Below are positions 44,058 to 51,906 of a DNA stretch of 64,000 bases, piece by piece; the first letter of the stretch is position 1, and each line of letters begins with the position of its first letter. Under the pieces are notes generated by a model. That model saw only the letters and a program-made list of their open reading frames with translations, did not search any database and was not told the origin of the DNA. The stretch comes from Polluticoccus soli. GTDB lineage: Bacteria; Bacteroidota; Bacteroidia; Chitinophagales; Chitinophagaceae. The position numbers were made by a program, and so were the translations under genes. The stretch is from the NCBI RefSeq assembly GCF_029269745.1, contig NZ_JARJHT010000001.1, positions 1,426,001 to 1,490,000 on the forward strand, read 5' to 3'.

Positions 44058-44864
44058 ATGAAGGCTTTGTTTGCACCAATGCTAACCCTTTCTATTTGCC
44101 TTCTGGCTGTGCCGCAAACTTATGGCCAGACTTGCGCCGCAACAATCGTTTACGACACCCTTCACAAAGGACCGGAAATGCGCTACTGGGTTATAGGCGA
44201 GGACCCGGAAATTGTGCTGCCACGTGTTGTGTTAGCGAATAAAGAGGTCGCGACAAAGATCAATGAAAGGCTAAACATTGAAGGCGTGACCGGTCATACT
44301 GTACAAGAACTCCTGGAACTGAATAAGAAAATAGAAGCTGAGTGGGCCGATACTACCCAGAGCGATAATGATGAATGGCTGGACGATGGTGTTATCAATA
44401 TCTATTCAGAAATAAAGAAAAACAGCGACTGCGTTCTTTCGTTGCAGGTGTATGTAACAGAAATAGCTGCAGTGGTATCTGCTATGGAAGGCGCTTACCC
44501 GACGAGGTATCAATTCCTGAATTTCGATTTGAAAACCGGGGAGCAGATCGTGCTGGACAGTCTTATCAAAAAAGAAAAGATGGCTGAACTTCTTCGTCTT
44601 GCCAATAAAGGGTTGATGAAGAACTACCGTAAAGGGGAAAAGGAATTTGGCAAAGAAGCGGAACACGCTTATCGAAGCTCAAACGTTGACCTGCTGTTTA
44701 AAGAAGAGAACCTGCGCGACTTCTATATAACCGACAAAGGGCTCTATGTCTATTATGACTTTCACTTCTTCCGCTGCGACCAACAATGGGAGCCTGACAA
44801 CTTTATTTTTATCAGTAAGGCGCAGCTTGAATCTCTGCTGAGAAAACACCAGTATGGGTTATGA
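44058..44864 (+). CDS. Hypothetical secreted protein, possible DUF3298/RsiV-like
   Basis: Protein of 268 residues with a signal peptide ending near TYGQ/TCAAT. The second half has the plan of the DUF3298 (RsiV-like) family: a strand like PTRYQFLNFDLKTGEQIVLD, a helical part with LLRLANKGLMKNYRKGE, then FYITDKGLYVYYDFHFF. The family binds extracellular ligands in some sigma-factor regulators, but here no sigma factor is adjacent and no transmembrane anchor is seen. It lies three bases after the T9SS cargo gene, so the two are co-transcribed. The family match is tentative. Confidence 0.7.
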   Translation: MKALFAPMLTLSICLLAVPQTYGQTCAATIVYDTLHKGPEMRYWVIGEDPEIVLPRVVLANKEVATKINERLNIEGVTGHTVQELLELNKKIEAEWADTTQSDNDEWLDDGVINIYSEIKKNSDCVLSLQVYVTEIAAVVSAMEGAYPTRYQFLNFDLKTGEQIVLDSLIKKEKMAELLRLANKGLMKNYRKGEKEFGKEAEHAYRSSNVDLLFKEENLRDFYITDKGLYVYYDFHFFRCDQQWEPDNFIFISKAQLESLLRKHQYGL

Positions 44865-45764
44865 TAGTTTCTCTTTCCGTTTCAATCCAAAGTTCACCAA
44901 ATACACCCCGCTAAAGATGAGTGCTGTTGACAGCAGCTTCACCCAGGTCAGCTCTTCGCCAATGACGATGATGGAGATGACGGCAGCGAAGATGGGCTGC
45001 AGGTAAATGTAGGCGCCGGCTGTAGATGGCGGCAGGTGCCTGAGGGCATAGATATTCCAGAGGTAGGTAAAGAAGGTAACGCAGATAACGATGAAGGCGA
45101 CAGAGAGGTAATCGTTGACCGTGAACAGCGACCAGTCGATGCGGGAAAACTGTGGCCAGCCAAAAGGCAACACAAACAGAAAACCGAAGAAGAATACCCA
45201 GCGTATCACCACTATAGGGCGGTAACGTTGCATCAGCGGTTTGATCATGACAAGGTAGATAGCGTAAGAGGCTGCGTTGAGAAATACGAACAGGTCGCCG
45301 AGTGCAGAGTTGCCGGTCAGGGTCAGTTCTTTACCGGCGCTCATCAATAGTCCGGCGCCGCCAATACCGAGGGCGAGGCCCAGTGCCTTATCCCAGGTAA
45401 TGCGTTGCTTGAGTACGAAGAACGATATCACCGTTATCAGCAGCGGCGTGCTCATCATGATGAGGGAAGCGTGAATAGGAAAGGTGAGATTGAGGCCGAG
45501 GAAGAATAGCATCTGGTTGAGGGCAACACCAAACAGGCCACCCAGCACCAGTATCGGCCAGTCCTTCTTTGCGATCTTAGCGCGAAACTTCTCGCCACCG
45601 AAAAAGCTGAGCCAGAACAGTACCATCACCACGCTGACACGGATGAAGATAAAGCCCAATGGCTCGATCAGCCGGGGCATGATGCCCTTGGCTACCGTAA
45701 AGCCGGCACCGTAAAACAGATTGGCGCCCAGCAGGGCCAAATGCGCTTTCAGCTTGTCATTCAC
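44859..45764 (-). CDS. EamA/DMT family transporter
   Basis: Inner-membrane transporter of 301 residues with ten predicted helices made of two EamA repeats, the second ending in ISIIVIGEELTWVKLLSTAL. GTG at 45764 gives the start MNDKLKAHLALLGANLFYG; a TTG 18 bases earlier is the alternative. Family members export amino acids, nucleotide sugars or drugs; the substrate is not predictable. The stop overlaps the end of the convergent secreted-protein gene by six bases. Confidence 0.88.
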   Translation of the reverse strand: MNDKLKAHLALLGANLFYGAGFTVAKGIMPRLIEPLGFIFIRVSVVMVLFWLSFFGGEKFRAKIAKKDWPILVLGGLFGVALNQMLFFLGLNLTFPIHASLIMMSTPLLITVISFFVLKQRITWDKALGLALGIGGAGLLMSAGKELTLTGNSALGDLFVFLNAASYAIYLVMIKPLMQRYRPIVVIRWVFFFGFLFVLPFGWPQFSRIDWSLFTVNDYLSVAFIVICVTFFTYLWNIYALRHLPPSTAGAYIYLQPIFAAVISIIVIGEELTWVKLLSTALIFSGVYLVNFGLKRKEKLS

Positions 45765-45814
45765 GCCGCGAAGGTACTGCAATGTGACAATTAGGCAATT
45801 CTATGGCTGTTCAA

Positions 45815-45822
45815 TAGTTTTG
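45815..45822 (+). promoter_or_regulatory. -7 promoter element for DUF2750 gene
   Basis: TAGTTTTG matches TAnnTTTG and ends six bases before the ATG at 45829, implying a nearly leaderless mRNA. Confidence 0.5.
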
Positions 45823-45828
45823 CATGTT

Positions 45829-46221
45829 ATGAGCAACAACCCCAGCGAAAAGGAAGTAGAATCAGTGATCGCCATGTCGGCGTTCGACCGTTATCAATAC
45901 CTGGTAAAGCAGGCTGCTGAAAGCGAAGAACTGTATTCGCTGAAAAAAGGCGATGAATGGGCACTGGCGGACGTGGAAGACAATGTATTGTTCTCGCTCT
46001 GGCCGGCAGCGGTATATGCCACACGTGAAGCAACAAGCGGATGGGCAGGGTACGAGGCTAAAGCCATCAGCCTGGAAGAATTTGAGAATACGCTGCTCCC
46101 GCTTATAACCAAAGCAGGCTGTATGTTCAATGTGTTCTCGGTAGACGGCAAGCTGGGCTTTATTGTAGACCGGGAAGAATTTCTACGTGACCTTGGCGAA
46201 GAACTGGAGAAGTACGAGTAG
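45829..46221 (+). CDS. DUF2750 family protein
   Basis: Small acidic cytoplasmic protein of 130 residues. The pattern FDRYQYLVKQAAESEELYSL, then DEWALADVEDNVLFSLWPAA, YATREATSGWAGYEAKAISL and a late VFSVDGKLGFIVDREEF fits DUF2750, a family of unknown function often treated as immunity-like or accessory. The ATG was chosen from the family start and the -7 element just upstream; an open frame extends 108 bases further. Its stop directly abuts the stop of the convergent epimerase gene. Confidence 0.8.
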   Translation: MSNNPSEKEVESVIAMSAFDRYQYLVKQAAESEELYSLKKGDEWALADVEDNVLFSLWPAAVYATREATSGWAGYEAKAISLEEFENTLLPLITKAGCMFNVFSVDGKLGFIVDREEFLRDLGEELEKYE

Positions 46222-47325
46222 TTACCTCACTACTATCTTATCCAGCTTTCGTAAGTAGGCCTTATCGATAGTAGCGCCTAAGCCGATTCCATCTGGCAGT
46301 TCGATCTTACCATTTCCTGTATAACAGATACCACCCAGCACATGGTCTTCTTTGTGCATGATGGCGGTGTCGAAATCGAAGTACTGTATCGCATCGCTGA
46401 CGGTAGCGAGGTGAGATGCTGCAGTAAATGCCAAGCGCGACTCGAGGAAACCACCCAGTTGTATTTTGATGCCGGTAGCCTCGGCCAGTTTGATTATTTT
46501 CAGCGCTTTAAAGATGCCGGAAGATTTGCCGAGTTTGATGTTGAAGAACTGGCAGGCTTTAAGTTCAATAAGCCTCAAGGCGTCATGATGGTCGCCGCAC
46601 GATTCATCGGCCATGATGGGAATAGGACTATGTTGCTGCACCAGCGGCAGGTTCATAAAATCCCAGCGCGGTATCGGCTCTTCGCAAAACAGTATGTTAT
46701 ACGGCGATAGTTCGGTCAACACTTTGATGGCGCTCTTTTCATTCCAGCCCTGGTTGGCGTCTATAACCAACGGTATGCCCCCGCCTATTTTTTGCCTGAT
46801 CGCTTTGATCCTGCGCACATCATCCGCAGGCGTGCCACCCAGCTTTACTTTGATGATCTCGTAACCCCAGTCTTTTATCTGCTGCGCATCGACTGCCATC
46901 TTTTTCGCATCGCCGAAAGACACGGTATAGTCAGTAGTCAGTGTTCGCTTTTTCCCTTTCAGGAATTTGTACAGCGGTTTGCCCGCATGCTGCGCAGCAA
47001 TATCATACAGCGCCATGTCGAAAGCGCTTTTGATGCTGGCATTGCCATAGATGATGGAGTCCATCAACCGCGAGCAGGCCTCTATGTTGAGCGGGTGCTT
47101 ACCCATAAGCCCTTTAGCTAAGTATTTGCCAACTGCCAGGCAGGTATCATAGCTTTCACCATTTATAGACATGAACGGACTGCATTCGCCGTGACCCACT
47201 AATCCCTCACTCGTCCTGATAAGCACTAGTACATTGTCGGCATAGTTGAAGGTACCCAGCGATATGGTGAATGCTTCTTTAAGTTTTATCCTGGAATGGT
47301 AAAGTTCTATCCTGTCTATGGTCAT
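46222..47325 (-). CDS. Dipeptide epimerase (enolase superfamily)
   Basis: Cytoplasmic enzyme of 367 residues from the muconate lactonizing enzyme subgroup, most like L-Ala-D/L-Glu epimerases that act on murein peptides. The catalytic lysine pair is K159-V-K161 in IIKVKLGG, metal ligands are Asp189 (VIDANQGW), Glu215 (CEEPIP) and Asp240 (MADES), and Lys264 (FNIKLGKSSG) is the second acid/base. Dipeptide specificity is inferred from family resemblance; other dipeptides are possible. It probably belongs to peptidoglycan-peptide recycling. Confidence 0.88.
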   Translation of the reverse strand: MTIDRIELYHSRIKLKEAFTISLGTFNYADNVLVLIRTSEGLVGHGECSPFMSINGESYDTCLAVGKYLAKGLMGKHPLNIEACSRLMDSIIYGNASIKSAFDMALYDIAAQHAGKPLYKFLKGKKRTLTTDYTVSFGDAKKMAVDAQQIKDWGYEIIKVKLGGTPADDVRRIKAIRQKIGGGIPLVIDANQGWNEKSAIKVLTELSPYNILFCEEPIPRWDFMNLPLVQQHSPIPIMADESCGDHHDALRLIELKACQFFNIKLGKSSGIFKALKIIKLAEATGIKIQLGGFLESRLAFTAASHLATVSDAIQYFDFDTAIMHKEDHVLGGICYTGNGKIELPDGIGLGATIDKAYLRKLDKIVVR

Positions 47326-47338
47326 GTGTAGGCGGGTT

Positions 47339-47353
47339 GTAACTACAAGTTAC
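47339..47353. promoter_or_regulatory. Short inverted repeat between divergent genes
   Basis: GTAACT-ACA-AGTTAC, a 6-bp perfect inverted repeat, 14 bases upstream of the epimerase ATG and 68 bases before the divergent secreted-protein gene. It could be an operator; weak evidence. Confidence 0.3.
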
Positions 47354-47421
47354 TAAATACTGCGCGGATAGGGGTGATTGGGAACTGTTGCGTTTTGTTG
47401 TTGAAAGTAAAAACAGTGAAC

Positions 47422-47970
47422 ATGACACAACAAGCAAGATCGAAATTCATCATTACCCTTTGCTTATTTATGCTGATGGCGGCCGGCGCATTTGCACAAG
47501 CTGACACGATATACCTACACAACGGCGACGTGGTGATAGGCAAAGTGCACAGGATAGCAGAGAAGACAGTACAGTTCAGCTACGAGAACGAAGACGCGCA
47601 GCAGAGCTATGGCAAATACGCGATAGACAGGATAGCATTCGGCAGGAGCGGCCGCGTACAATACATCAGCGATAAGATTCGTGTGTTCAACCGCGGCGAC
47701 TGGGAGCGCGTGATTGTTATCGACAATACAGATGAAGTTGCAGGACTAACACGCAGGGGTGAAGTAAAAGGCAAAACAGCTTTCATCAACTACCGCACCG
47801 GTGAGGGCAGTGATAAGACCGCGCTGAAGAAACTAAAAATGGACGCAGCAGAATTGGGTTGCGCGTTCGTGTACATAACAGTTGACAAGGATATAGACAG
47901 GAAAAGCGACGAAGGCGGTGGTTTCGGCCAGCTGCAATCAATCAAGAAAGGATTTGGATATAGCTACTAG
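47422..47970 (+). CDS. Hypothetical secreted protein
   Basis: Protein of 182 residues with a signal peptide (MTQQARSKFIITLCLFMLMA, cut near AFAQ/ADT). The mature start DTIYLHNGDVVIGKVHRIAEKTVQFSY is a small beta-sheet region of a type seen in many Bacteroidota exported proteins that recalls SH3/Sm-like folds. A C-terminal half includes LKMDAAELGCAFVYIT. No named family was recognised. It ends at a bidirectional terminator. Function unknown. Confidence 0.75.
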   Translation: MTQQARSKFIITLCLFMLMAAGAFAQADTIYLHNGDVVIGKVHRIAEKTVQFSYENEDAQQSYGKYAIDRIAFGRSGRVQYISDKIRVFNRGDWERVIVIDNTDEVAGLTRRGEVKGKTAFINYRTGEGSDKTALKKLKMDAAELGCAFVYITVDKDIDRKSDEGGGFGQLQSIKKGFGYSY

Positions 47971-47992
47971 ACTGGGGCGGTTTAGTAAACAA

Positions 47993-48030
47993 AAATGCCG
48001 GAGGGTTAAGCTCCGGCATTTGCATTTTTA
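47993..48030. terminator. Bidirectional intrinsic terminator
   Basis: AAATGCCGGAG and CTCCGGCATTT pair around GGTTAAG. The plus-strand tail is GCATTTTT and the minus-strand tail is TTGTTT. It separates the secreted-protein gene from the convergent M16 gene. Confidence 0.88.
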
Positions 48031-48039
48031 ATAAACTTC

Positions 48040-49323
48040 TTAGATCACTACCACTTCGTAGAAGTCATCTGTACATAGATATTTGTTAGACAGTTCCTTC
48101 AGTTCTTTTGCAGTAATGGTCTTGTAAATATTCACGTTGCGGTTGAAATGTTCCACATCGAGGTCGTTCAGTATCAGCGTACGCCAGCGTTGTATAATAG
48201 AGAACGGACCATCGAGGTCGCCAAGCAGATTGCCCAGCAGGTAGTTTTTCACCAGCAGCAGTTCTTCTTCCGGAGCCATTTTTTCGCACAGCGCTTTCAT
48301 CTCTTTGTAGATCTCTTTCACAGCAGGCTCTACCACGTCGCGGCCAACTTCTGTGTGAATGATGAGCGAACCGCTTTGCAGGTAAGGAGACAATGAGCTG
48401 TATATACCATAGGTATATCCTTTATCCTCGCGGATGTTGCTCATCAGCCTCGAACCAAAATAACCACCAAACAACGTGTTCAACACCACCATCGGCGCAA
48501 AGTCCGGATCATGACGGGTCGGGAACACCCGGCCTATGCGGATAGCGCCCTGTACACCGTTAGGATCGTTGATGAGCTGCATCTTTTTATCGGAGGGGGC
48601 AGGTGCAGCAAACGTATCCTGGGTTAATGGCTCAGGATGCAAGGCATCACGGCCAAATACATCGTCTACAGCTTTCACTTCTTTGGCTCCTACCTTACCC
48701 GCCATGAAGATCTTCATGTTGGCCAGGTTGTAGCACACTTTATGAAAGGCCACCACATCTTCTCGGTTGATCGCTTCTATCTTTTCCTTCTTAGAATATC
48801 TACCATAAGGGTGTGCCTCGCCAAACAGCAACGCATCTATGCGCTGGTTGGCCACGAAGTCGCACTCGCGCTCGTGCACCAACAGGCGCTGGATGGTGTT
48901 CTGCTTATAGATCGCCATTTCCGTTTCCGGGAATGTAGCCTCAGTGATGATCTCGTTGACGATGGGCAACAACGCAGGCAAGTGCTTGGTAAGCGTATAC
49001 AGCGTGATCATGCTGTAATCGTTGTGCGCATTTGCCTTCAGTGAAGCTCCGTAAAATTCCAGCGCTTCGTTTATCTGGTGGGCAGTGCGTTTTGACGTGC
49101 CTGTCTTCAGCAAGCCGGCTACGGCGTGAGAGACTGCAGGTTTTTTCTCCCACCACAGTCCACCGGGAAATACCCAGTCGATCTCCACCACATCCTGCAC
49201 ACCGGCATTGAGCCAGTATAGCACGAGGCCATTACTTAATTGCTCCTGGTTTATAGGCGGCAGTTTGTATTCAAATTCAACTGCATCATGTATGGCCGGG
49301 GCTTTAGAACGATCGTCTACCAT
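48040..49323 (-). CDS. M16 family peptidase homologue lacking the zinc motif
   Basis: Protein of 427 residues with the two-domain fold of M16 (insulinase/processing peptidase) proteins. The zinc motif HxxEH expected near residue 65 is replaced by HAVAG in AVSHAVAGLLKTGTS, so it cannot be catalytic by itself. The R/Y pair region FGGYFGSRLMSNIREDKGYTY, typical of the inactive subunit of heterodimeric M16 proteases, is present. Usually the active subunit is coded next to it, but the neighbour is a thioesterase. The ATG at 49323 was chosen because the upstream TTG lies in the -7 element. Confidence 0.9.
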   Translation of the reverse strand: MVDDRSKAPAIHDAVEFEYKLPPINQEQLSNGLVLYWLNAGVQDVVEIDWVFPGGLWWEKKPAVSHAVAGLLKTGTSKRTAHQINEALEFYGASLKANAHNDYSMITLYTLTKHLPALLPIVNEIITEATFPETEMAIYKQNTIQRLLVHERECDFVANQRIDALLFGEAHPYGRYSKKEKIEAINREDVVAFHKVCYNLANMKIFMAGKVGAKEVKAVDDVFGRDALHPEPLTQDTFAAPAPSDKKMQLINDPNGVQGAIRIGRVFPTRHDPDFAPMVVLNTLFGGYFGSRLMSNIREDKGYTYGIYSSLSPYLQSGSLIIHTEVGRDVVEPAVKEIYKEMKALCEKMAPEEELLLVKNYLLGNLLGDLDGPFSIIQRWRTLILNDLDVEHFNRNVNIYKTITAKELKELSNKYLCTDDFYEVVVI

Positions 49324-49338
49324 TAGGTTGCTTTTTAT

Positions 49339-49346
49339 CAAAGATA
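49339..49346 (-). promoter_or_regulatory. -7 promoter element for M16 homologue gene
   Basis: TATCTTTG on the minus strand matches TAnnTTTG and ends 15 bases before the ATG at 49323. Confidence 0.5.
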
Positions 49347-49360
49347 ACGGAACTAAAAAA

Positions 49361-49876
49361 TCAGTCCTTCACAAATAATGCTCGTAATTCTCCCGCATCT
49401 TCGGGCTTCATCTTACCCCCGAGTATCAGTCGTATCTGGCGGCGGCGCAGTGCCCCGTCAAACATTTTCTTTTCCTCTTCGGTCTGTGGCAGTATCTCAG
49501 GCACTCTACGTGGACGACTATTGGGGTCGAGCGCTACAAATGTGAGATAAGCCTCATTGCTAAGGTATTTATACTGAGCGCTAAGGTCTTCGCCCCATAC
49601 ACGCAGGAACACCTCCATCGAAGTGTTGAACGCGCGGGTCAGCTTGGCCTCGATGGTCAGCAGGTTGCCCAGTTTTATGGGGTTGTTGAACGACACGTTA
49701 TCTACAGAGGCAGTGACTACGGGGCAGTTGCAATGCTTCATGGCGGATATCGCCGCAGCGATATCCATCCAGTGCATCAGGCGTCCTCCCATCAGGTTGC
49801 CTAAAGTGTTGGTATCGTTGGGCAATACCAGTTCCGACATTATGATATGCGTATCCTGCGGATGCTTAGGTTGCAT
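49361..49876 (-). CDS. Acyl-CoA thioesterase (hotdog fold)
   Basis: Cytoplasmic hydrolase of 171 residues of the YciA/BFIT-like hotdog family that cleaves acyl-CoA to free acid and CoA. The sequence shows the start SELVLPNDTNTLGNLMGGRLM with Asn/Gly-rich helix-cap, then WMDIAAAISAMKHC, VVTASVDNVSFNNPIKLGNL and VEVFLRVWGEDL-like strands. Chain-length preference is unknown. The M16 homologue gene downstream has its own -7 element. Confidence 0.9.
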   Translation of the reverse strand: MQPKHPQDTHIIMSELVLPNDTNTLGNLMGGRLMHWMDIAAAISAMKHCNCPVVTASVDNVSFNNPIKLGNLLTIEAKLTRAFNTSMEVFLRVWGEDLSAQYKYLSNEAYLTFVALDPNSRPRRVPEILPQTEEEKKMFDGALRRRQIRLILGGKMKPEDAGELRALFVKD

Positions 49877-49925
49877 AGAACAGTTTTATAAGACGTGGTA
49901 AAGTTAGGGTGTTTAGCCTACCGTT

Positions 49926-51785
49926 TTATTTGCCGGTTAAGTTCATGCGTGCGCCCAGTATCATCCAGCGGCCAGGCAGGGGAACTGTACCCAGTTCTTT
50001 GTACTGCGTATCCAGTATGTTGTTCACATCAGCATACACTTCCCATTTAGCTGCACGGTAAGCTACGCGTGCATCCAGCAGGGTATAGTCGTTAGCATTG
50101 ATACGGTAGAGGTAACGGCCGGTCAGGTTCACCACGAAGTGCTCAGCAATAACGTTTTGCAAACCAACAATGGCCTGGTGGCGCAGCGCTTCGATCGCGT
50201 ATTTAGATATCTCGTTCGCAGGAGCTTCGATCGTTGGCTCAAGGTAAGTGTAAGATGCATTTACCGAAGAGTTGAAACCAGACAGGTTAAGCGCCTTACT
50301 CCACTGGTAGCGGGCCTGCAGTGTCACACCGGTAGTATTGATGTTCTGGAAGTTGCGTGGCTGCCATGGGTCAGCTTCAGTAGCGCGTATCCAATCGATG
50401 AAATCAGTTATGTGACGGTAGAAGTACGCACCTTGTACAAACAACAGCGGTGTGTTGTATTGAACACCAGCTTCAGCGTACTGTGCATACTCAGATTGCA
50501 GGTCTGCATTACCAATGTTAGCAGGGCCTTTGTAGAACAGGTCGGTGTATGTTGGCAGACGTTGTCCGGCAGCGGCAGTAGCAAACAGTTTTACATTCTT
50601 AGACAGTTTGTATCCTGCATCCAGTCCGGGGAAGAGTTGCCAGCCGTAGTCGCTATTGTAGTTAGCATAAAGACCTACACCTGCATTCAGTTTTTCAGAG
50701 AACGTGTGTTTGTACTCTGCATAGATACCTGTGTTGCTGCGGTCGCGTTTGCCGAGGTTAGTGCTGCGGATATCATCGCTACGGTATTCAACACCCAGAC
50801 CGGCAACGCCATTCTTCAGTTTCAGGCTGCTTTGGATCTCACCTGTCCATACGTTGGTCTCGTGGAAGTTGTGGTAAACAGCAGGCTTTTGTTTGATGTA
50901 GATGTAATCATCGCTATTATAGCGATAGCTTGCACGCGGAGTGATGGTGAGCTTTTGTGTAGGCTTGTAGGTATATGCCAGGCTACCTACTGCAGTTTTT
51001 ACTGTTTCGGTTGAGTTGATGTCGCCGGGAGCAGCGTAGTACGCATTTGCGCCGAAGGTGTTGTAGATATAACCACCGGTAGCGTCAATGCTGTTTTTCT
51101 CGTTCAGCACGATGTTGTTCTGGTAGAACAACCTGTAAGCATTGTAGTCCGTATTATAACGGTAGCCATTACCACGGTCGTTGGCAACAGAAAGTACGTG
51201 TGCTTGTTTTTTGATGTGCCATGCACCTGACGCCTGCACACCCCAGTTGTAGTAAGTATCGCCGGTTGCTGTGTCCGTTTTAAAGCTGCTACCTGCATAT
51301 GCTTGTGCGCTTACTTCATCTTTCTGTGGAATACGTGTAACGATGTTGATAACACCAGCCAGTGCATTCACTCCGTATTTGCTGGCAGCAGGTCCGCGAA
51401 CGATCTCGATGTGATCGATTGCAGAAATAGGGATTGGGATATTGAGCGCGTGGTGGCCTGTTTGCGGGTCAGACATTTTTACGCCGTTGATGAGGACAAG
51501 TACCTGGTCGAAAGTGCTACCGTCGATAGAGATATCGCCTTGCGTACCGAAAGGACCGCGTTGACGCATGTCTACGCCTGCGGCGTATGCCAGCAGTTCA
51601 TTTACTGAGCGCACAGGCAGAGATTTGATCTGTGCATTGTCGATGATCTGGATGTTGCGGTTTTGTTTGGCAACAGTGGTTGCGATCCTGTTCTCACGAA
51701 CGATGACCGAGTCTAGTGCCGTTTGTGCTTTGATACATGGTGAAACCAACATTGCGGCAAAGCCTGCAATAATTTGCTTTTTCAT
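49926..51785 (-). CDS. TonB-dependent receptor (BtuB-like)
   Basis: Outer-membrane active transporter of 619 residues. The leader MKKQIIAGFAAMLVSPCIKA is followed by a short TonB-box region (DSVIVRENRI), a plug domain of about 120 residues (SLPVRSVNELLAYAAGVDMR, DISIDGSTFDQVLVLINGVK, HIEIVRGPAASKYGVNALAG) and a 22-strand barrel ending in YKELGTVPLPGRWMILG. It is not SusC-like: there is no carboxypeptidase-like N-terminal domain and no SusD partner. The small size and plug resemble vitamin B12 or siderophore receptors; no substrate gene or riboswitch gives a clue. A -7 element lies 21 bases upstream. Confidence 0.92.
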   Translation of the reverse strand: MKKQIIAGFAAMLVSPCIKAQTALDSVIVRENRIATTVAKQNRNIQIIDNAQIKSLPVRSVNELLAYAAGVDMRQRGPFGTQGDISIDGSTFDQVLVLINGVKMSDPQTGHHALNIPIPISAIDHIEIVRGPAASKYGVNALAGVINIVTRIPQKDEVSAQAYAGSSFKTDTATGDTYYNWGVQASGAWHIKKQAHVLSVANDRGNGYRYNTDYNAYRLFYQNNIVLNEKNSIDATGGYIYNTFGANAYYAAPGDINSTETVKTAVGSLAYTYKPTQKLTITPRASYRYNSDDYIYIKQKPAVYHNFHETNVWTGEIQSSLKLKNGVAGLGVEYRSDDIRSTNLGKRDRSNTGIYAEYKHTFSEKLNAGVGLYANYNSDYGWQLFPGLDAGYKLSKNVKLFATAAAGQRLPTYTDLFYKGPANIGNADLQSEYAQYAEAGVQYNTPLLFVQGAYFYRHITDFIDWIRATEADPWQPRNFQNINTTGVTLQARYQWSKALNLSGFNSSVNASYTYLEPTIEAPANEISKYAIEALRHQAIVGLQNVIAEHFVVNLTGRYLYRINANDYTLLDARVAYRAAKWEVYADVNNILDTQYKELGTVPLPGRWMILGARMNLTGK

Positions 51786-51806
51786 TGTGTGTTTGATTTT
51801 GCGCCG

Positions 51807-51814
51807 CAAAGATA
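51807..51814 (-). promoter_or_regulatory. -7 promoter element for TonB-dependent receptor gene
   Basis: TATCTTTG on the minus strand matches TAnnTTTG and ends 21 bases before the ATG at 51785. Confidence 0.5.
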
Positions 51815-51906
51815 TAGGGGACTTTTTCGCTGAAAAAAGGCTTTAAATCTTTACATATAACCGCAATGCACTATGGCATGTGTAGAAGCTTAAGGATCAG
51901 CAACGT

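Noticed and set aside
51786-51906. Possible cobalamin riboswitch upstream of the BtuB-like receptor
   Set aside because: The gap is only about 120 bases and shows no B12-box-like sequence or room for the structure between the -7 box and the ATG.
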